Shown: positions 1-12,505 of the stretch, in pieces
Position numbering within the stretch: the first letter of the stretch is position 1
Layout: each line of letters opens with the position of its first letter
Assembly (NCBI GenBank): GCA_911728455.2
Contig: OU452228.1
Span: forward strand, 23,097,950-23,161,949
Direction of reading: 5' to 3'
Source: Marthasterias glacialis
Taxonomy: Eukaryota > Echinodermata > Asteroidea > Forcipulatida > Asteriidae
Length of the DNA stretch: 64,000 nt
Notes under the pieces: model-generated
The model's database searches: none
Told to the model about the DNA's origin: nothing
What the model saw: the letters and a program-made list of their open reading frames with translations, nothing else
Position numbers and translations under genes: made by a program

Positions 1-820
1 GCAGCCGTTTAGTTAGTTTGCGAACCCCACAGAGTTGTTTATCCGTTTGCGCAGAGCCTACTGTGCACATGATCCCCATTGTTCAGTATCCACAACGATC
101 AACATTGGCCTATCCACAGCCCATCACAGTCGCCAAGTTACACTGGACCCAACAAAGCTTTTATTAACACCGGACATTATCTGGCGTATAGTACATGTAT
201 GTATAGGGTCCGATTGAGTGAACACTCATGTGTTTGTTGGTACCTGTGTAATGCCTTACAAATTCAAATTTCAAAACAGGGAGTAACAAAAAACTGCTCC
301 AAAATCCATGAAATACCTCAACAATATACTTTAAAATCACCTGAACTACGATGGAGATGTTGCCGGTTATGATGGTACGATTGTGTCAGATTAGACTAGC
401 CACTTTATACCCCAACTATCTATACCCTTCATCCCCACCCCCTTCATTTCACCCAACACCGACCGCTCCAAGCCTGATCTTCAGATCGGGCAACTTGGGT
501 TGTAAGTCATTTAAATAAAACTGGAAAATCACAATACAATGTTCTGTTAGAATGTAAATGAGTTTCTGCAAACCCACTTCACACACTTATTGTAGATACA
601 GTTCATGTACATGTGCATTGTACATGATGTATATGTTATATTGTACATGCAGTATATATTATACAAACACATTATTTAGTGTACAGTACACACTACTAGT
701 ACATGATGTACCCTCTGGCATTCCACAATAATTTTTGCGTAAAGCTAAAACTTAAAGGTCCACGTTCATGTACATGTATACCTGGAGGTTGTTTTTTCTT
801 GCCACCTCCACCTTGGTCCA

Positions 821-841
821 CCCCCCCCCCCCCCCCCCCCC
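821..841. repeat. Poly-C homopolymer (21 nt)
   Basis: Uninterrupted C run, C-rich also on its left. The proline-rich and glycine-rich short frames that cross it are artefacts of the homopolymer. Confidence 0.9.
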
Positions 842-3800
842 GCACCACACGAAATAAGAAAATGCCAACTTCCAAGAAAACAAGATTTACGTACTTGTTT
901 GATTTTTACACAGTTGTGTGATGTACACGTACACATGTAGAGTTGTCCAGGAAAAGAAATTTGAACGAACATTGTAACCATACTGTAAAGTGCAGTGTAC
1001 ATGTTGAGTTAATTCCCTCATTGCGGGAATATACAGTAGATAGAGGCAAATTTACTACAACCATCCTAGATCCAACAGAATCAAACAGTTTTATTTAAAA
1101 ACTGAACTCTGTGTTCATACCACACCAAACATGTAGACTTACATGTACATACATTATGTGTACTAGATCATTGTAGATATTGAATATGTGGTAATCAAGC
1201 CAAAGGTGGTGCCATATTTGAAGTGTAAACTTTTGGGTATTTGAAGACATAATGCTTTTACCACAGTGCGTAGATTTGTGTATTGTGAACTTTGATTCCT
1301 ACAGTTCAAACAAAAGGCTAGACTGGTCTCTCATCCAAGGTACAACCTTGGTTTTATTACATGTATTGATATTTAATTAAGGAGTGGGGGGCGGGGGAGG
1401 AGGTCGCTGTGCACCGATAAAGGTTTTCATGGTTACATGTACAATATTCTACTCTTTATGTGAGATAACCCCTTAGACGAGACAAAGCTTTAAAAACAAA
1501 ATTCAGGTAAATTTGGTTAATATTCTCCTCCTTATGATTCCAATGGGCTGACTTGCACACGTGATCATGACACACATAGACCGGACTCATTTCCTTCCTG
1601 TAGGTACATACAGTCCTACATATATGTACAGGTACATGTACAGGTACATGTACATGTGATTTCCCATGCATTATTTCACCTTGAACGTCTGCAGATAAAT
1701 TTCCATTCTAATGTCTATCTTATTGAGTTTCAAGCATGGGATATAGATGTAATAATTTGTATGCGTTCTTTTCACCTTGAATGTCTATAGATAAGTCTCC
1801 ATTAAAATTGAACCGTTTTAAATTCAGCATTTTGTACTAACTGCCCAAGGTCTTATAAACTACACGCACAGGTACATGTACATGCTCTTCTAAAAATTAT
1901 GGTAGAATTTACCTTTCGGGCAGAATTTACAACAGTGTAACAGTTTACATAACGGTAAACCATCGGTTCTTTTCAGAGCACCCCAACTCATTAGAGATAA
2001 TTACGTGGTGTCACCTGAAAATTTACCAGACACGTGTATACTGTAAACAATAAACAAAGCGTCATGTAAATATTTCTTCAATACTTGCATGTAAACTCTT
2101 TACTGAACTTACAAGTTGCAAATAATACTCATACTATTTTAGACTGCTTTGAACAAGTTAACAAATAAATTCTTTGCCGCAATTCATCAAATCAACACAG
2201 CTATTAAAAATCCCCATCACATGTATTACGACTACGAAGTTGACGCACCACGCACTGAAACACTCTGGGCATGTTCCATAGTTCAAGCAATTAATATCCT
2301 ATGCCCTGCTTGAGAGGTCCATAACAAATTCCATCTCGTACATGGCGCACATTCTTTGGGAGTCAGACTAACACTAAAGCCAATGTTCACTATGAAACGT
2401 GTAATTGTTTCAGGCAGTGTTGGTTTCTCATGGAGAAAAATAGAAATGTATTTTAGTGTGGACAAATTTACTTCTTGTACATAAAGGGGGCCGTGCAGAA
2501 AAATAATGTTTTAAAATTTAGATTATTTTTTTTCCCCCCACATGGGCGGGTGGTTTCAGCCAGTTGAAAATCGAAAAAATGAAATCAAAGAAATAATTAA
2601 AACAGGAACAAAATAGAAACAAATTGTGAAATTGAAAATTGTCTGTAATAAATCTGTGTCATGGAGCAGACATCTTGTTTTTCTGTCATTCAAACCAATG
2701 CAGCCAAACTGAGGCTGAAAGATGAACGAAAGTGTGACCCCATTTTGCATTCAATTAGAATCGTTAATGCCAAATGCACACAGAGAACTTGAGATTGACA
2801 TACAAATAATTGATACATCGTCGTGTGCCCGGAAGAAGATCGGAAGGCTGCATGACCTTTTTCGGGGCACACAAAGTACAACTTTCCACCCCAGCAGAAA
2901 GTCACAAGCAATGAAATGGCACTTTTGAAAAACAAGTACATGTAGGGCATGACTGTAATTTGGTGCTAGAATTACTCCCATGCAGAATTTAACTGTCCTG
3001 CAATTGCTTATAAATGGCAGAAAAATGACCGAACTTTCACACTCAGTCTTCTTGAAACACAATTTTGGACTGTAATAAATTGCTTACGACCTTTTGCCGG
3101 TCACACTTTCATCACAACGTTCTTCTGGGCACTCAATGACATGCATTGTTAGAAAATACTGTTAATTTGTCATTAGTTGAGAATTGTAACTGTTCAATGT
3201 ATACTGTACGTATGCACATTTAATTCACTCGGCATTTTGCAAAATTTTAAACTTACGTAGTCCTACATTTGTCTGCACTTATTGTGAAATTTAAATTTGT
3301 CGTAAATATTACAACTTACCAAATGCATCACAAGTTTTCTTCAAAATTTTGAAAAACAATATCCTAAGCAGATGACTTTCACATTGTAAGACTGTTTCAT
3401 ATTGGCAAATTTTCATGCACAATTTTAGCTTTGAAATTGACAGTGTACAATACAAGTGTAAATGATTTATTCACTTCATTTATCCTGGTTATTTACAGTC
3501 ATCATACATGTAGCCATGAAGATTTATAAGTTATTTTTTTGTTCTGATCTTAAAATATAAAAATTTGAGAAGCTGGGCCTTAAAAATAACCAAACCAGGC
3601 ACTTTTCTCAACGGTGTAAAGTATACTTTAATCCAATGTGCATGAATTACTCCAATATTTAAAAAGATAATCTGCTATCCTTTGATGAGTCCCCATTGAT
3701 GAAGGCGCCAGCTTTATTCGTCTATTTTGGGAAGCAGATCATAGCCGCAGATCTTTTAACGTGTATTTCCACGACCCTGGTAGTAAACACGAGCAATGAT

Positions 3801-4229
3801 TCCTACAGTTTGCAAGGCTCGCCAGACTAGAAATGAGAGAACCTCCTTTCAGTATTGTGTATTTGATTACAGCACAACACAGCACTGTGCATATAGTCCT
3901 TAAAAAAGAACACCCCTTGAGCAATTTTACTCTGCATTCCTTTAGAAGGGGGGGGAGTGTTGGGGGGGGGGAGAAGTTGAATATCTTCAAGGGTCATTTT
4001 CGTAAAGATTCTGTCAGGCACACAAATTTGCCAAGCACAGAAACAATTTGCTCGGTGGTAATTTTCTCTTGCAATTGCTTAGCAAGAACTTTCAAAGGAA
4101 TGAGGATCTGCAAAAACTGCTCTATGAAATCGGACTAAAAGAGATGATGGGTCGTACAAGTTTGCAAAATTTTGCTGGGAAATAGTCAGTCATAGTTGGG
4201 GGTTGTTTGGGCTGGTATGACATTCCTGC

Positions 4230-4740
4230 TAATGGACAGTGATTTTCAATGCATACACTGTAGCTTAAAATGCATTTCAGTGAACTAGTAACGATGTGGT
4301 TGCAATCTGTTTCTGCTAAGCAGTAGTTTAAAGTGCTTCGGGAATTTATGTGCTTTTAGTGGAGTCATTGCTTTAGACAGGAAATAATCATTCAAAGTTG
4401 GGGTGCTAATGCTGATCAAGTATTCCTGCTTACATTTCTACTTTAAGCAGTGATTTTCAATTTTCAGCAAATTTATGTGGTTTCAGGGATGATAATCGGT
4501 TTCTGCTAAGCAAAATTTTTTCAGTTCTAAGCAGATTTATCAATTTCCTGGGAATCAGTAACAAGGTACAGGGTTGAGAATCTGTTTCTGCTAAGCAGTA
4601 GTTTTTCAGTGCTTAGCAAATCGATGTGTTTGTAGGGAGTCAGTAACGGTGTGTTGCAAGGAGATAACCTGTTTCTGCTGAGCAGTAATTTAAAGTACTC
4701 AGCGAATTTAGTGGAGTCATGGCTTTAGATTTGACTGTAC
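4230..4740 (+). repeat. Degenerate tandem repeat, ~85-90 bp unit
   Basis: The phrase CTGTTTCTGCTAAGCAGTA or a close variant recurs near 4307, 4498, 4586 and 4671, each followed by a diverged AGTGCTTAGCRAATTTATGTG-like stretch and GGAGTCAGTAAC. Spacing of the last units is about 88 bp. The CTGCTAAGCA core also occurs in the palindromic GGGCCC element family (for example 5704-5896), so the array may derive from one of those elements. Confidence 0.65.
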
Positions 4741-5703
4741 TGCACAAAACAGTGCTGTCAAACTCATTACTTGTCGACAATTCATTAGAATTAGTGTCAT
4801 GTGTGGGACTAGTCGTCTAGTCATGATCACACCTCATTAACATTCATTATTGGACCGTTCAAGTATTTTGATGTTAAAATGAAATGTCTATAGTTTCAAA
4901 ATACAACAAGCCATCGTGTAATATCATAGTTGATAAACGACTGAAGAAAGAACAAATATCTTGCTAATTGTTGACAAATTAATTAGGAAGTAACTAGTTT
5001 GCAGGTGACAGCCATTTATGAGTAATCTCTTCAAGGAATAATTGTTGGTTCTGGGGGGGGGGGGGGTGAGGTAAATTAACTATTACATGTACAATACGCT
5101 GAATGACTTTCTCTTATTGCATCTTCCAGATGCTACTCATGAACCCTGTCAGTTGCTACTCAAACAAATCATCATTTGCTACTCAACATTCAGCATTCAG
5201 TGTGCACAAAACATGTTCAGTCTAAACAATTTGCATCAGCAAAATTGCTGGATAAAATAATTCCCTGCAATAAGTAAACCTACATGTACTTGCGGATGTC
5301 ATTGGCGATGCCAAATAAAAAAAAACATAATACAAATTAAGAAAACAAATAAATAAATTCATAGTCGGAACAATTTGTTACGTGCAGTAGTAGAAGAAAC
5401 ATCCTTTCATTTAATTAACCATCTCTGGTCCTGGTTATGACCCCCGAGGTAAAAAGGCCATTTTTAATATTTTCCGAAGACGCTTGTGTTTGCGACATGT
5501 TTTTGCTATTTGTAGTTAAGGGATCGTGGAGTGCCGAGAGCATCCCCTCGGTCATGTGACGTCAATCAGACTATAATGTTTATGCGTGCTTTAATTCCCT
5601 GTATTAGGGTACCGTGGATTGATAATGGATTACATACAGGAAAACTGATGTGAACCAGTGCCATCTTTTAAGTACACATTCCAGGGATACTATTATGTGT
5701 ACT

Positions 5704-5896
5704 GGGCCCAATTTCATAGAGCTGCTTAAGCAGAAATTATTGCCTCACCATTTTCTGCTAAGCAAAAATGAGCAGGATACCAGTCACAGATGGTACATTT
5801 GATATGGTAGTTTGGCTGGTAACCTTACTCTGTTAAGCATAGTTTGTTTGTGCTAAGCTACTTTTTGTGCTTGAGCAGCTCTATGAAATTGGGCCC
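5704..5896. mobile_element. Palindromic MITE-like element, GGGCCCAATTTCATAGAGCT family (full copy)
   Basis: The two ends are inverted copies of each other: GGGCCCAATTTCATAGAGCT at the left and AGCTCTATGAAATTGGGCCC at the right. The arms continue inward through CTGCTTAAGCA- and GCTAAGC-containing stretches. There is no coding capacity. Partial or diverged copies are at 15970-16110, 18585-18728, 24540-24860, 29090-29278, 36968-37132, 42901-43083 and 54835-54985, which supports an interspersed non-autonomous DNA element. Confidence 0.8.
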
Positions 5897-5984
5897 TACA
5901 GTAAGTTCTGAATCAGATCACCTCATATCTTAACCAGAAGATACCAGACGACATGTTAGACAAAATCGTTGTCCAAGCCAACAA

Positions 5985-6560
5985 ACAGGAGACGTTTAAA
6001 CACGCCATTGCATAAAATCAGAACACCGGTACAACAATCGCCCGGGACATTCCACTGCTGAGAGTGTTCAGAGCACTCACATGCCGTGTAATGCTTCCTT
6101 TTCACCTTCACAAAGACAAAGTATGGTCTTGAATGTTTCACAGATTTTCGCCCATTTTGTGGGGGTTATTGTGTATCACCCGATTCCAGACCCTTGTTTT
6201 TCTGTTTTAAGAAGAGGATTGCGAGACATCGAGAGGCTTCCACCATTGTTTATTCATTGTATTTCGGCTCAAAGGAGGCAAGGGATCCAGCCTCGGTACT
6301 GGATGTAGTACCAATCCTCAGCTGTAGCTCATGGCTAAGGTTTTGCAATTCACGGTGCATGTATTTGACATTTGTTTGATAGAGAAAACAAAAATCCCAC
6401 TGCTTTAAAGAGAATCTTTGTTCTCTCGGCTTTGTCAAGTCAAGGTTCCTTTGTGCCAAGGGTACTCTAAACAGAAAAACTCGGCAATTCCGAGAAAATA
6501 ATCTAGTCAGGCTGGACGGGAAAAAAATGCAAGATTCCTGGCGGCAACTAGTTAAAGACA
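5985..6560 (+). mobile_element. Non-autonomous element, TTAACCAGTT-terminus family, diverged copy
   Basis: It aligns by eye along its length with 39560-40240 and, inverted, with 28378-28770 and 57078-57690. Shared landmarks are the GAAGAGGATTRCGAG stretch, the GAGGCTTCCACCATTGTT segment, TTTGGCTC, the AGAGAATCTTTGTTCTC block, a GTCAAGGTTYCTTTGTGCCA block, and a right end near GCGGCAACTAGTTAAA. No open frame spans it. Confidence 0.65.
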
Positions 6561-9078
6561 AAGTGTGTGATTGGACTCGGCGTTCACTCTTTGCCAAATG
6601 CCAGTTAAAACACTTGAGAACCAGTCAAAATTCAGATCAAATGGTCAAGCTGGCTACATGTGCATTGCTTACCACTGCTACATGTATGAAAACCACTACC
6701 TACACAAATTGTCCTTAAGTTACAAGTAAATCCATAATACTAATGTCAAAAAGATACCGTAAAATATATAGACCTTTGAAAAAGCTGATGTCAGAACTTG
6801 TGAAACAACTAGCTAACTGAGCCTGTGGGTTAGTCACTGAAAAAGTATGTTTTCTGGCATCAAAACACAATAACAACACGTCCAGATAAGATAAGCCAAC
6901 AGTGCATTTCAAATGAAATTGTACTTTACTCTGTTTTAAGGTACACTTGTAAAGCATCGGTACAAATGTTATATCAACAAATGTTGCTTGTTTGTTTCGT
7001 ATTTGGTTAGTTTCCGTCTGTCACGGTTGCCCGTAATTATTGGGATTTGGGTGTGCCTAAGTACAAAAAGGAAACACTGGACATAGTACGAAAATTCTAG
7101 ATTAACATGACAGATTAAATACTCATGTTTTCAAATTCAATGTTGTGGTTGAAAATAAACAGGCTGTAGGACAAAGAGAAAACTAGTTTGCCAAAACAAG
7201 TCCCTTGATTTAGCTCTAAAAATCTCTGTTCCTCATTACTTAATGCCACTAAATTTCCCTGGCCTAGTAATATGGGGGTAACTCGGTAGTGACCAGATAC
7301 ATGTATTTACATTACAGCGGATCTGCCATCAGTCAAGGTGTTGCCTTACTCCCCTGATGCGACTGCCACAAGAATTTTTTTCCAATTTCCAGCACACTTG
7401 CTCTTTATTTGTCTTTAGCACACACAATTGTTCCACATAGATGGACATCTGGTAAATATATGTGCCAAGTCCCATGCCAATTCATTATAATGACCAATTA
7501 TTTATTAACTGTGGCAATGTTCATCAATGCATAACATTGTTCTCACCGTGACCTCGTGTGATATTTGAAGCAGTAGCATTAAGCCACATACATTAAAAGT
7601 ATGTATATTATATTTACATACATGTACATGTACATAATACCATGTACAACTGTGTAACTAGCAAATCCATGTACAGTGTGTATGTACATGTACATGTAGG
7701 TAATTACAATACATGTACATGTACTGAATTTTTTTTCACAAATGACTCAAACTCCAGTCTGCCAATAATGAAAATTATGGTCACAAACAAAAAAATTGTT
7801 TCTGTAACATCAATGGTTGACACGGATACCTAGTCATCTCAGAGTTATACAGGATGTTCAATGCCAATTGGGAAGGAAATCCAACTAGACTGAACACCAA
7901 GAGTATCAAAGTAGTGACAGTTAAAAACACAAATATTTAAGGTTTTAACACTTCTGTGGGGCTGCAATAGAGGTTAGCGAATTATTTTAAGTTAATAGTT
8001 CAAAAATTTTGTATCTCCTAGGTGGCCGGTAAAACAAATAACCTCAAATGTATACATGAAAAAAAAAATCAAAATCTAAAAGGGCATAAAATACGTTTGA
8101 GTAAAACAAATAACCTCAAATTTATACATGAAAAAAAAATTCAAAATCTAAAAGGGCATAAAATATGCTTGAGTATAGTGCCCTCTATACATGTAGTTGA
8201 TTTTCATGAGAACTGATGATGTCATTGTGAGATCATGTAACTGAACTATAGTTGTGGCATGTTACAGTAAAACTGGTTGAAGGCTGGAGGAGTTATAGAG
8301 AAACGTTTGATCATACTGCGCCCCTAATGCTAAGGCTACCAAGAAGTGTAGTACCGGTAATATTTGTGCACATTGTAATGGAACTTGTGGAAGATTTAAA
8401 TTAGGCATTTTCACCACCTTCTTTTTTTTCTACTTTTTGATATGTTGTTTGGGAGGTTTTCAAGAGACACTTGCAACAAAAATTATTTCTTGTTGCAATT
8501 TTGTCCAGGTCAAACCCTTATTTTGCACAGATTGACAAAACTATGGGTGACCCAATTAATTGTGACTTTTTTAAGTCCGAAATCCGAAGTTTGAAAGGAA
8601 GTGAAAACAATGATTGAGTTTTTGACAATTTTTTTGTGACTCTGAGGATTCATTAAGCTTAACGAGGGACTTAAAGGTCAAATTTAGGTTTTGTGATGCC
8701 TTCATAACCTGGTGGTAAAATTGTGTAAAATTTCATTTCATCTAATACTCTTTTATAGAGCGGAATTTGCAACATTACATCATTGTAATCAATTTTAGTT
8801 TTTTTAATTTTAAAAAATAAAAAATTTAAAATAAAAATGTTTTATTACATCATTGGATATCAACAACAATGAGTCTGTTCATTTCAAAGAGGATTTTTTG
8901 CATCAGTCTAAAAGTAAAATTTAATGCCAATTTGATTAAATATTAACCAAATTCAGGAATAAAATTTCCTTTAAAAAAATGTGCAGACCCATATCATTAT
9001 TTGAAATGTGACGTCATTGGATGTTTTTGGATTTGACAAAATTTGCACTGGAAATGTATCAAATACAATGGCATTTTA
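6561..9078. other. Non-coding, AT-rich stretch
   Basis: No exon recognised. It holds TACATGT-rich simple sequence at about 7600-7730 and the two-copy tandem duplication at 8029-8172. The rest is unremarkable AT-rich DNA with A and T runs around 8750-8850. Confidence 0.55.
8029..8172 (+). repeat. Two-copy tandem duplication, ~72 bp unit
   Basis: Two adjacent copies of a unit starting GTAAAACAAATAACCTCAAA, including a poly-A run and the phrase AATCTAAAAGGGCATAAAAT. They differ at only a few positions, so the duplication is recent. The small frame across it repeats the same peptide and is not taken as a gene. Confidence 0.85.
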
Positions 9079-9294
9079 GGGCCCTGTCACACAGGGCAAT
9101 ATTTACTGGCAACTTGGAGGCATCCGACTGCATTGCACGTAAAAGAAACACTTTGGTAGCATAGGAGTTATTTTTCTAGTGATATCTTACAATCCTCAAA
9201 AACATTATGTGAACATTCGGATGTGAATGCCTTGTCTTCTTGGAGATTGCCTGGAACTGGTTGCCTGTAAATTGCCCCGTTTGACATGGCCCTA
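9079..9294. mobile_element. Palindromic MITE-like element, GGGCCCTGTCACACAGGGCA family
   Basis: Ends are inverted and similar: GGGCCCTGTCACACAGGGCA with TGGCAACTTGGAGGCA at the left, and TGCCTGTAAATTGCCC then GACATGGCCC at the right. Related copies sit at 31835-32110 and 41594-41797, with a terminal fragment at 27557-27608. There is no coding capacity. Confidence 0.75.
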
Positions 9295-10972
9295 ACACCT
9301 GTTTTAAGGTGAGGTTAGAGACTTGTCATATTTTTTTCCACTTTCATAAGGACTCTATCTATTGAAAAATGAGTGCGTCACAAAAACTGAATTGGACCTG
9401 AGAGCCCCTCTTTAAACTTTCACATGTTTGCTATTTCATGTGTATTGGGTCACACAAAGTGCGGATGATGGTCTTTGACGGAACAAGTTGACCACTATGC
9501 TTCATTTAAGCTCGCTGATGATTAAGTTCATACCAGTACCAATCCTCCTTCCAAAAAATTATCTTTTGCAACCCGTCAGAAACAATTGCTTAATGTTGAT
9601 TGCCATAATCAAAATAAGCAGATTGTATGAACATTTGTACAAAGTCAGTGTGTCAAAACAAAAGCCTTTTCTAAAATGTTCGCTAAAACAGGATAACCTG
9701 GTTTGATAATGTTTATTGAATACTAGAAGATGAAGATAAATTTATGTTTCCTTTAATACAAAAATCAGATAAAATAGGTTTACAAGGTTTAAATTGGTTT
9801 AAATTATCAATGCAGGTGTATTTAACCATTTTAAAAGAAGAACGAAAAAGTATGCCTGTGTTTGAAAATAATTTTAGAACATTTTTTCCTTCTTTTTCTG
9901 CACCATGTACGTACTGCCTGACATTGCCATACACTGCCACAATTTATTAAAAGAGAAATTCCTCAGAGGGTGAGCCAGTGGACAAACTCTGTGATTTAGT
10001 TATGAATAATTCAATAGTTCCCTTGAAACTGCTGTGTAGTAATGGTTTGATTAATAATTAATGGGCCAGCTACATTTACACTACATGACTCTACTCTGCT
10101 TTGTGTGCAATTACGCATATGTGCGTCATGCACAAGGGATTTACTTGCATATCTATACATACGTACACTGCACATGGATTACGCTAAATGCGTATTAGTG
10201 AAGAAAAAAAACCCATGGATGTGATCCCGGTATCTCGGAAAATCAAATACTCAATACTTCTTAAAGTTTGTTGAGAGATAAATCTTGAATAAAAAAAAAA
10301 TTGTAGGAGGGAAGGGGAGGGGAATAATGTGCGTATGAAAATCATTTTTAAAGGCAGGGGATACTTTTGGTAATTACTCCAAAAATAAATGACCATAAAA
10401 ACTTACTTAGTAAGGAGCAACGGAGAGCTGTTGATAGTATGAAATATTGTGAGAAACGACTCCCTTTGAAGTAAAGTAGTTTTTGAGGAAGAGGTAATTT
10501 CTTGCTAAAAAATTTCCACATGAAAAACATGCAGTTTCAGCATTATCGGATCTTTCTGTGTTAAAATAACCGCTCCAGACTTTCGGCAATTTCTCAACAA
10601 CTTTTGAAACAAAACTTTTAGAGGTTAATTTTATGGTATACAATTATATACATGTAGGATTGAAATAAACGTACATTTCCAAATACCAAGGTATAACCCT
10701 GCCTTTGAAAAGGAATATAGTTATTTGATGAGAAGAATTTTGTTTGGTGTCTTTAACTAGTGCATTTAAAAAGGAAAAACTGCCTTGCCCTTAACAATGG
10801 CATCAGGCCTGAATCATATGTACAGGTACAATGTACATGTACCGTATGTAATATTTTACTGAATGTCTACTGTTAATTTGGTTTTGTAAGACGGAATGGT
10901 GTGACATGTGAAATTTTCCATTTATAATTCAAAATTAAAATGTTTATTTTGCTCTCAACTGCTCTTACTATC

Positions 10973-11130
10973 TGGCTCAATTTCACAAAGCACTGAGATT
11001 CATCTTAAAGACGAGTTGTCAATATCACCATAGTGATCATGGTGATTTGTACTGAGACATCACACTTTGCTTAGCAATTAAGATTGATACACAGTGAAGA
11101 TCAGTCTTTGCTCTTCTTGAAATCGGCCCC
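10973..11130. mobile_element. MITE-like element, TTTCACAAAG...CTTTGTGAAA family
   Basis: Starts GGCTCAATTTCACAAAGCAC and ends with a diverged inverted form (CTTGAAATCGGCCCC). It contains ATCACACTTTGCTTAGCAAT. Related copies are 45896-46046 and 54003-54151, and 50277-50406 shares the ends. Confidence 0.7.
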
Positions 11131-11824
11131 TTATTTCGTTCTTCTGTAAGCCTTCCTTCATTTTGGAGATGACTAGAGAGGCATGTCCATCATAAATTGA
11201 GCATACTCATTATGAAGAATGTAGGCCTATAGAATTTATTGCCTTGAAATGTGCCCTATTTCGTTCCATCTTTTGCGTATCTGTACATTTTACATGATAT
11301 TTGTAAGATTTATGTTGACCTAATTCACGCCATCACGTTGCCTTGCATAGATTTATCAGTGAATTTTAACTCAGCGTTTTTGAGGGGCAACCCTGCACAA
11401 TCCATGGATATAGACACAGTGCATAACCGAAGGGAAAGACGTGTCTCTACATGTCACTGCAGTGGTTTCTGAGCTAGCAAAAGGACGAGCCGAAATGATA
11501 AATTGTTCATGTGGTGTACTTCTGTCGCCAGTGAATCCTGATGCTGAGTGACATACATCATGTGTCGCTGAAGCCTGCTTCTTGCCCTGGCTTCTTTTTA
11601 AAAGGGATACAAAATTAAGGGACGGTACAATACGTACCATGTACAATATTTAAGAACATACTCGAGTGAGTGTCCATGAGACAATATATAAGACTTGTAA
11701 AGTATCAGGATTTTTTTATTGACCTTCCTTTACTTTCAGATTTACTTGAAAGAGGCTGAGTTGCCATTACAGGGAAGAAAGACCCATAGATACTTGATGT
11801 ACATGTAGCTCGTGTTATCAGGGT

Positions 11825-12185
11825 ACTCCCCGTGCACAACTAGTGTATCGGGCTGATACAGTATGCCCGAGTTGGGGGTCAATACGCGAGAGTTACGGCC
11901 GATACACAATTTTTTAGTTTATTATTTGGTATTACTTTTTTATGGATCAAATTCACAAAAAATTATAACATCATGTTTGGTTTGAAAGCTCTATGGTGGA
12001 ATTTGAAGCATTTAAAATGGTTTATGGTTATGTTTTTTGTGAATTAATTTGATCTTAAATCAGTTAAAAAATAATAGTAATAAAACAACAAAAAATTGCA
12101 TACTGGTCGTAATTCCTGCACATCAGCCTGTACATTGTAATTCGCACGTATTGACCTGATACTTTAGCTTGTGCATGGGGGAACC
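11825..12185. repeat. Inverted-repeat element
   Basis: The left arm (CCCCGTGCACAACTAGTGTA, then a CTGATACAG stretch and GGTCAATACG) recurs in inverted, diverged form on the right (CGTATTGACCTGATACTTTA, then GCTTGTGCATGGGG). The centre is AT-rich. Sequence at 34287-34470 resembles the left half, suggesting an interspersed family. Confidence 0.55.
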
Positions 12186-12299
12186 CTGCCAACTCTGTAA
12201 CATGGAAGCGGACTGTTTCTGTTATGATGAAGCATCTGTAGCAGAATTTCTATTTCATAACAACTGCTTACCGTAAGCCATGCAAAAGGCACGCTAACT

Positions 12300-12505
12300 T
12301 TCTGGCGGTTCTTGCAAGCAGATGAGAGACACAACAATGCAATCCATTGTGAACGTGCACACGCACCATAAAATGTTCTTGAATGTTTGTGAAAATTAAG
12401 CTAAATTGCTAACATGTAGGCACATTTTTCTGCTATTGATGTAAAATGTTGTAGTTAGCACAAAACTTTGCTGACTGGTAAACAGGTTTATGAAAATTGG
12501 CCCTG
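12300..12505. repeat. Interspersed repeat, GGCGGTTCTTG family
   Basis: GCGGTTCTTGCAAGCAGATG, ACACAACAATGC, AATCCATTGTGAA and a TTTTTCTGCTA...GAAAATTGGCCC end are shared with 54665-54850 in the same order and strand. Probably a non-autonomous element; its boundaries are uncertain. Confidence 0.6.

Larger units (their letters stand above)
1..5703. other. Non-coding 5' region, left part
   Basis: No exon of any recognisable protein was found in this stretch. It is AT-rich with many TACATGT/ACATGTA tracts (about 600-690 and 1600-1655), a run of 21 C at 821-841, a run of 14 G at 5053-5066, and a degenerate tandem block at about 4230-4740 listed separately. The reading frames here are short and of low complexity. 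It may be the distal part of the large first intron of the GRAF-like gene or intergenic DNA; the sequence does not decide which. Confidence 0.6.

Noticed and set aside
703-1002. Proline-rich (plus) and glycine-rich (minus) frames
   Set aside because: Created by the 21-nt C homopolymer; no splice context or similarity.
11740-11800. Possible exon after TTACTTTCAG (reads IYLKEAELPLQG)
   Set aside because: Does not match the expected GRAF N-terminus, has no consensus donor in a fitting phase and no similarity I recognise.
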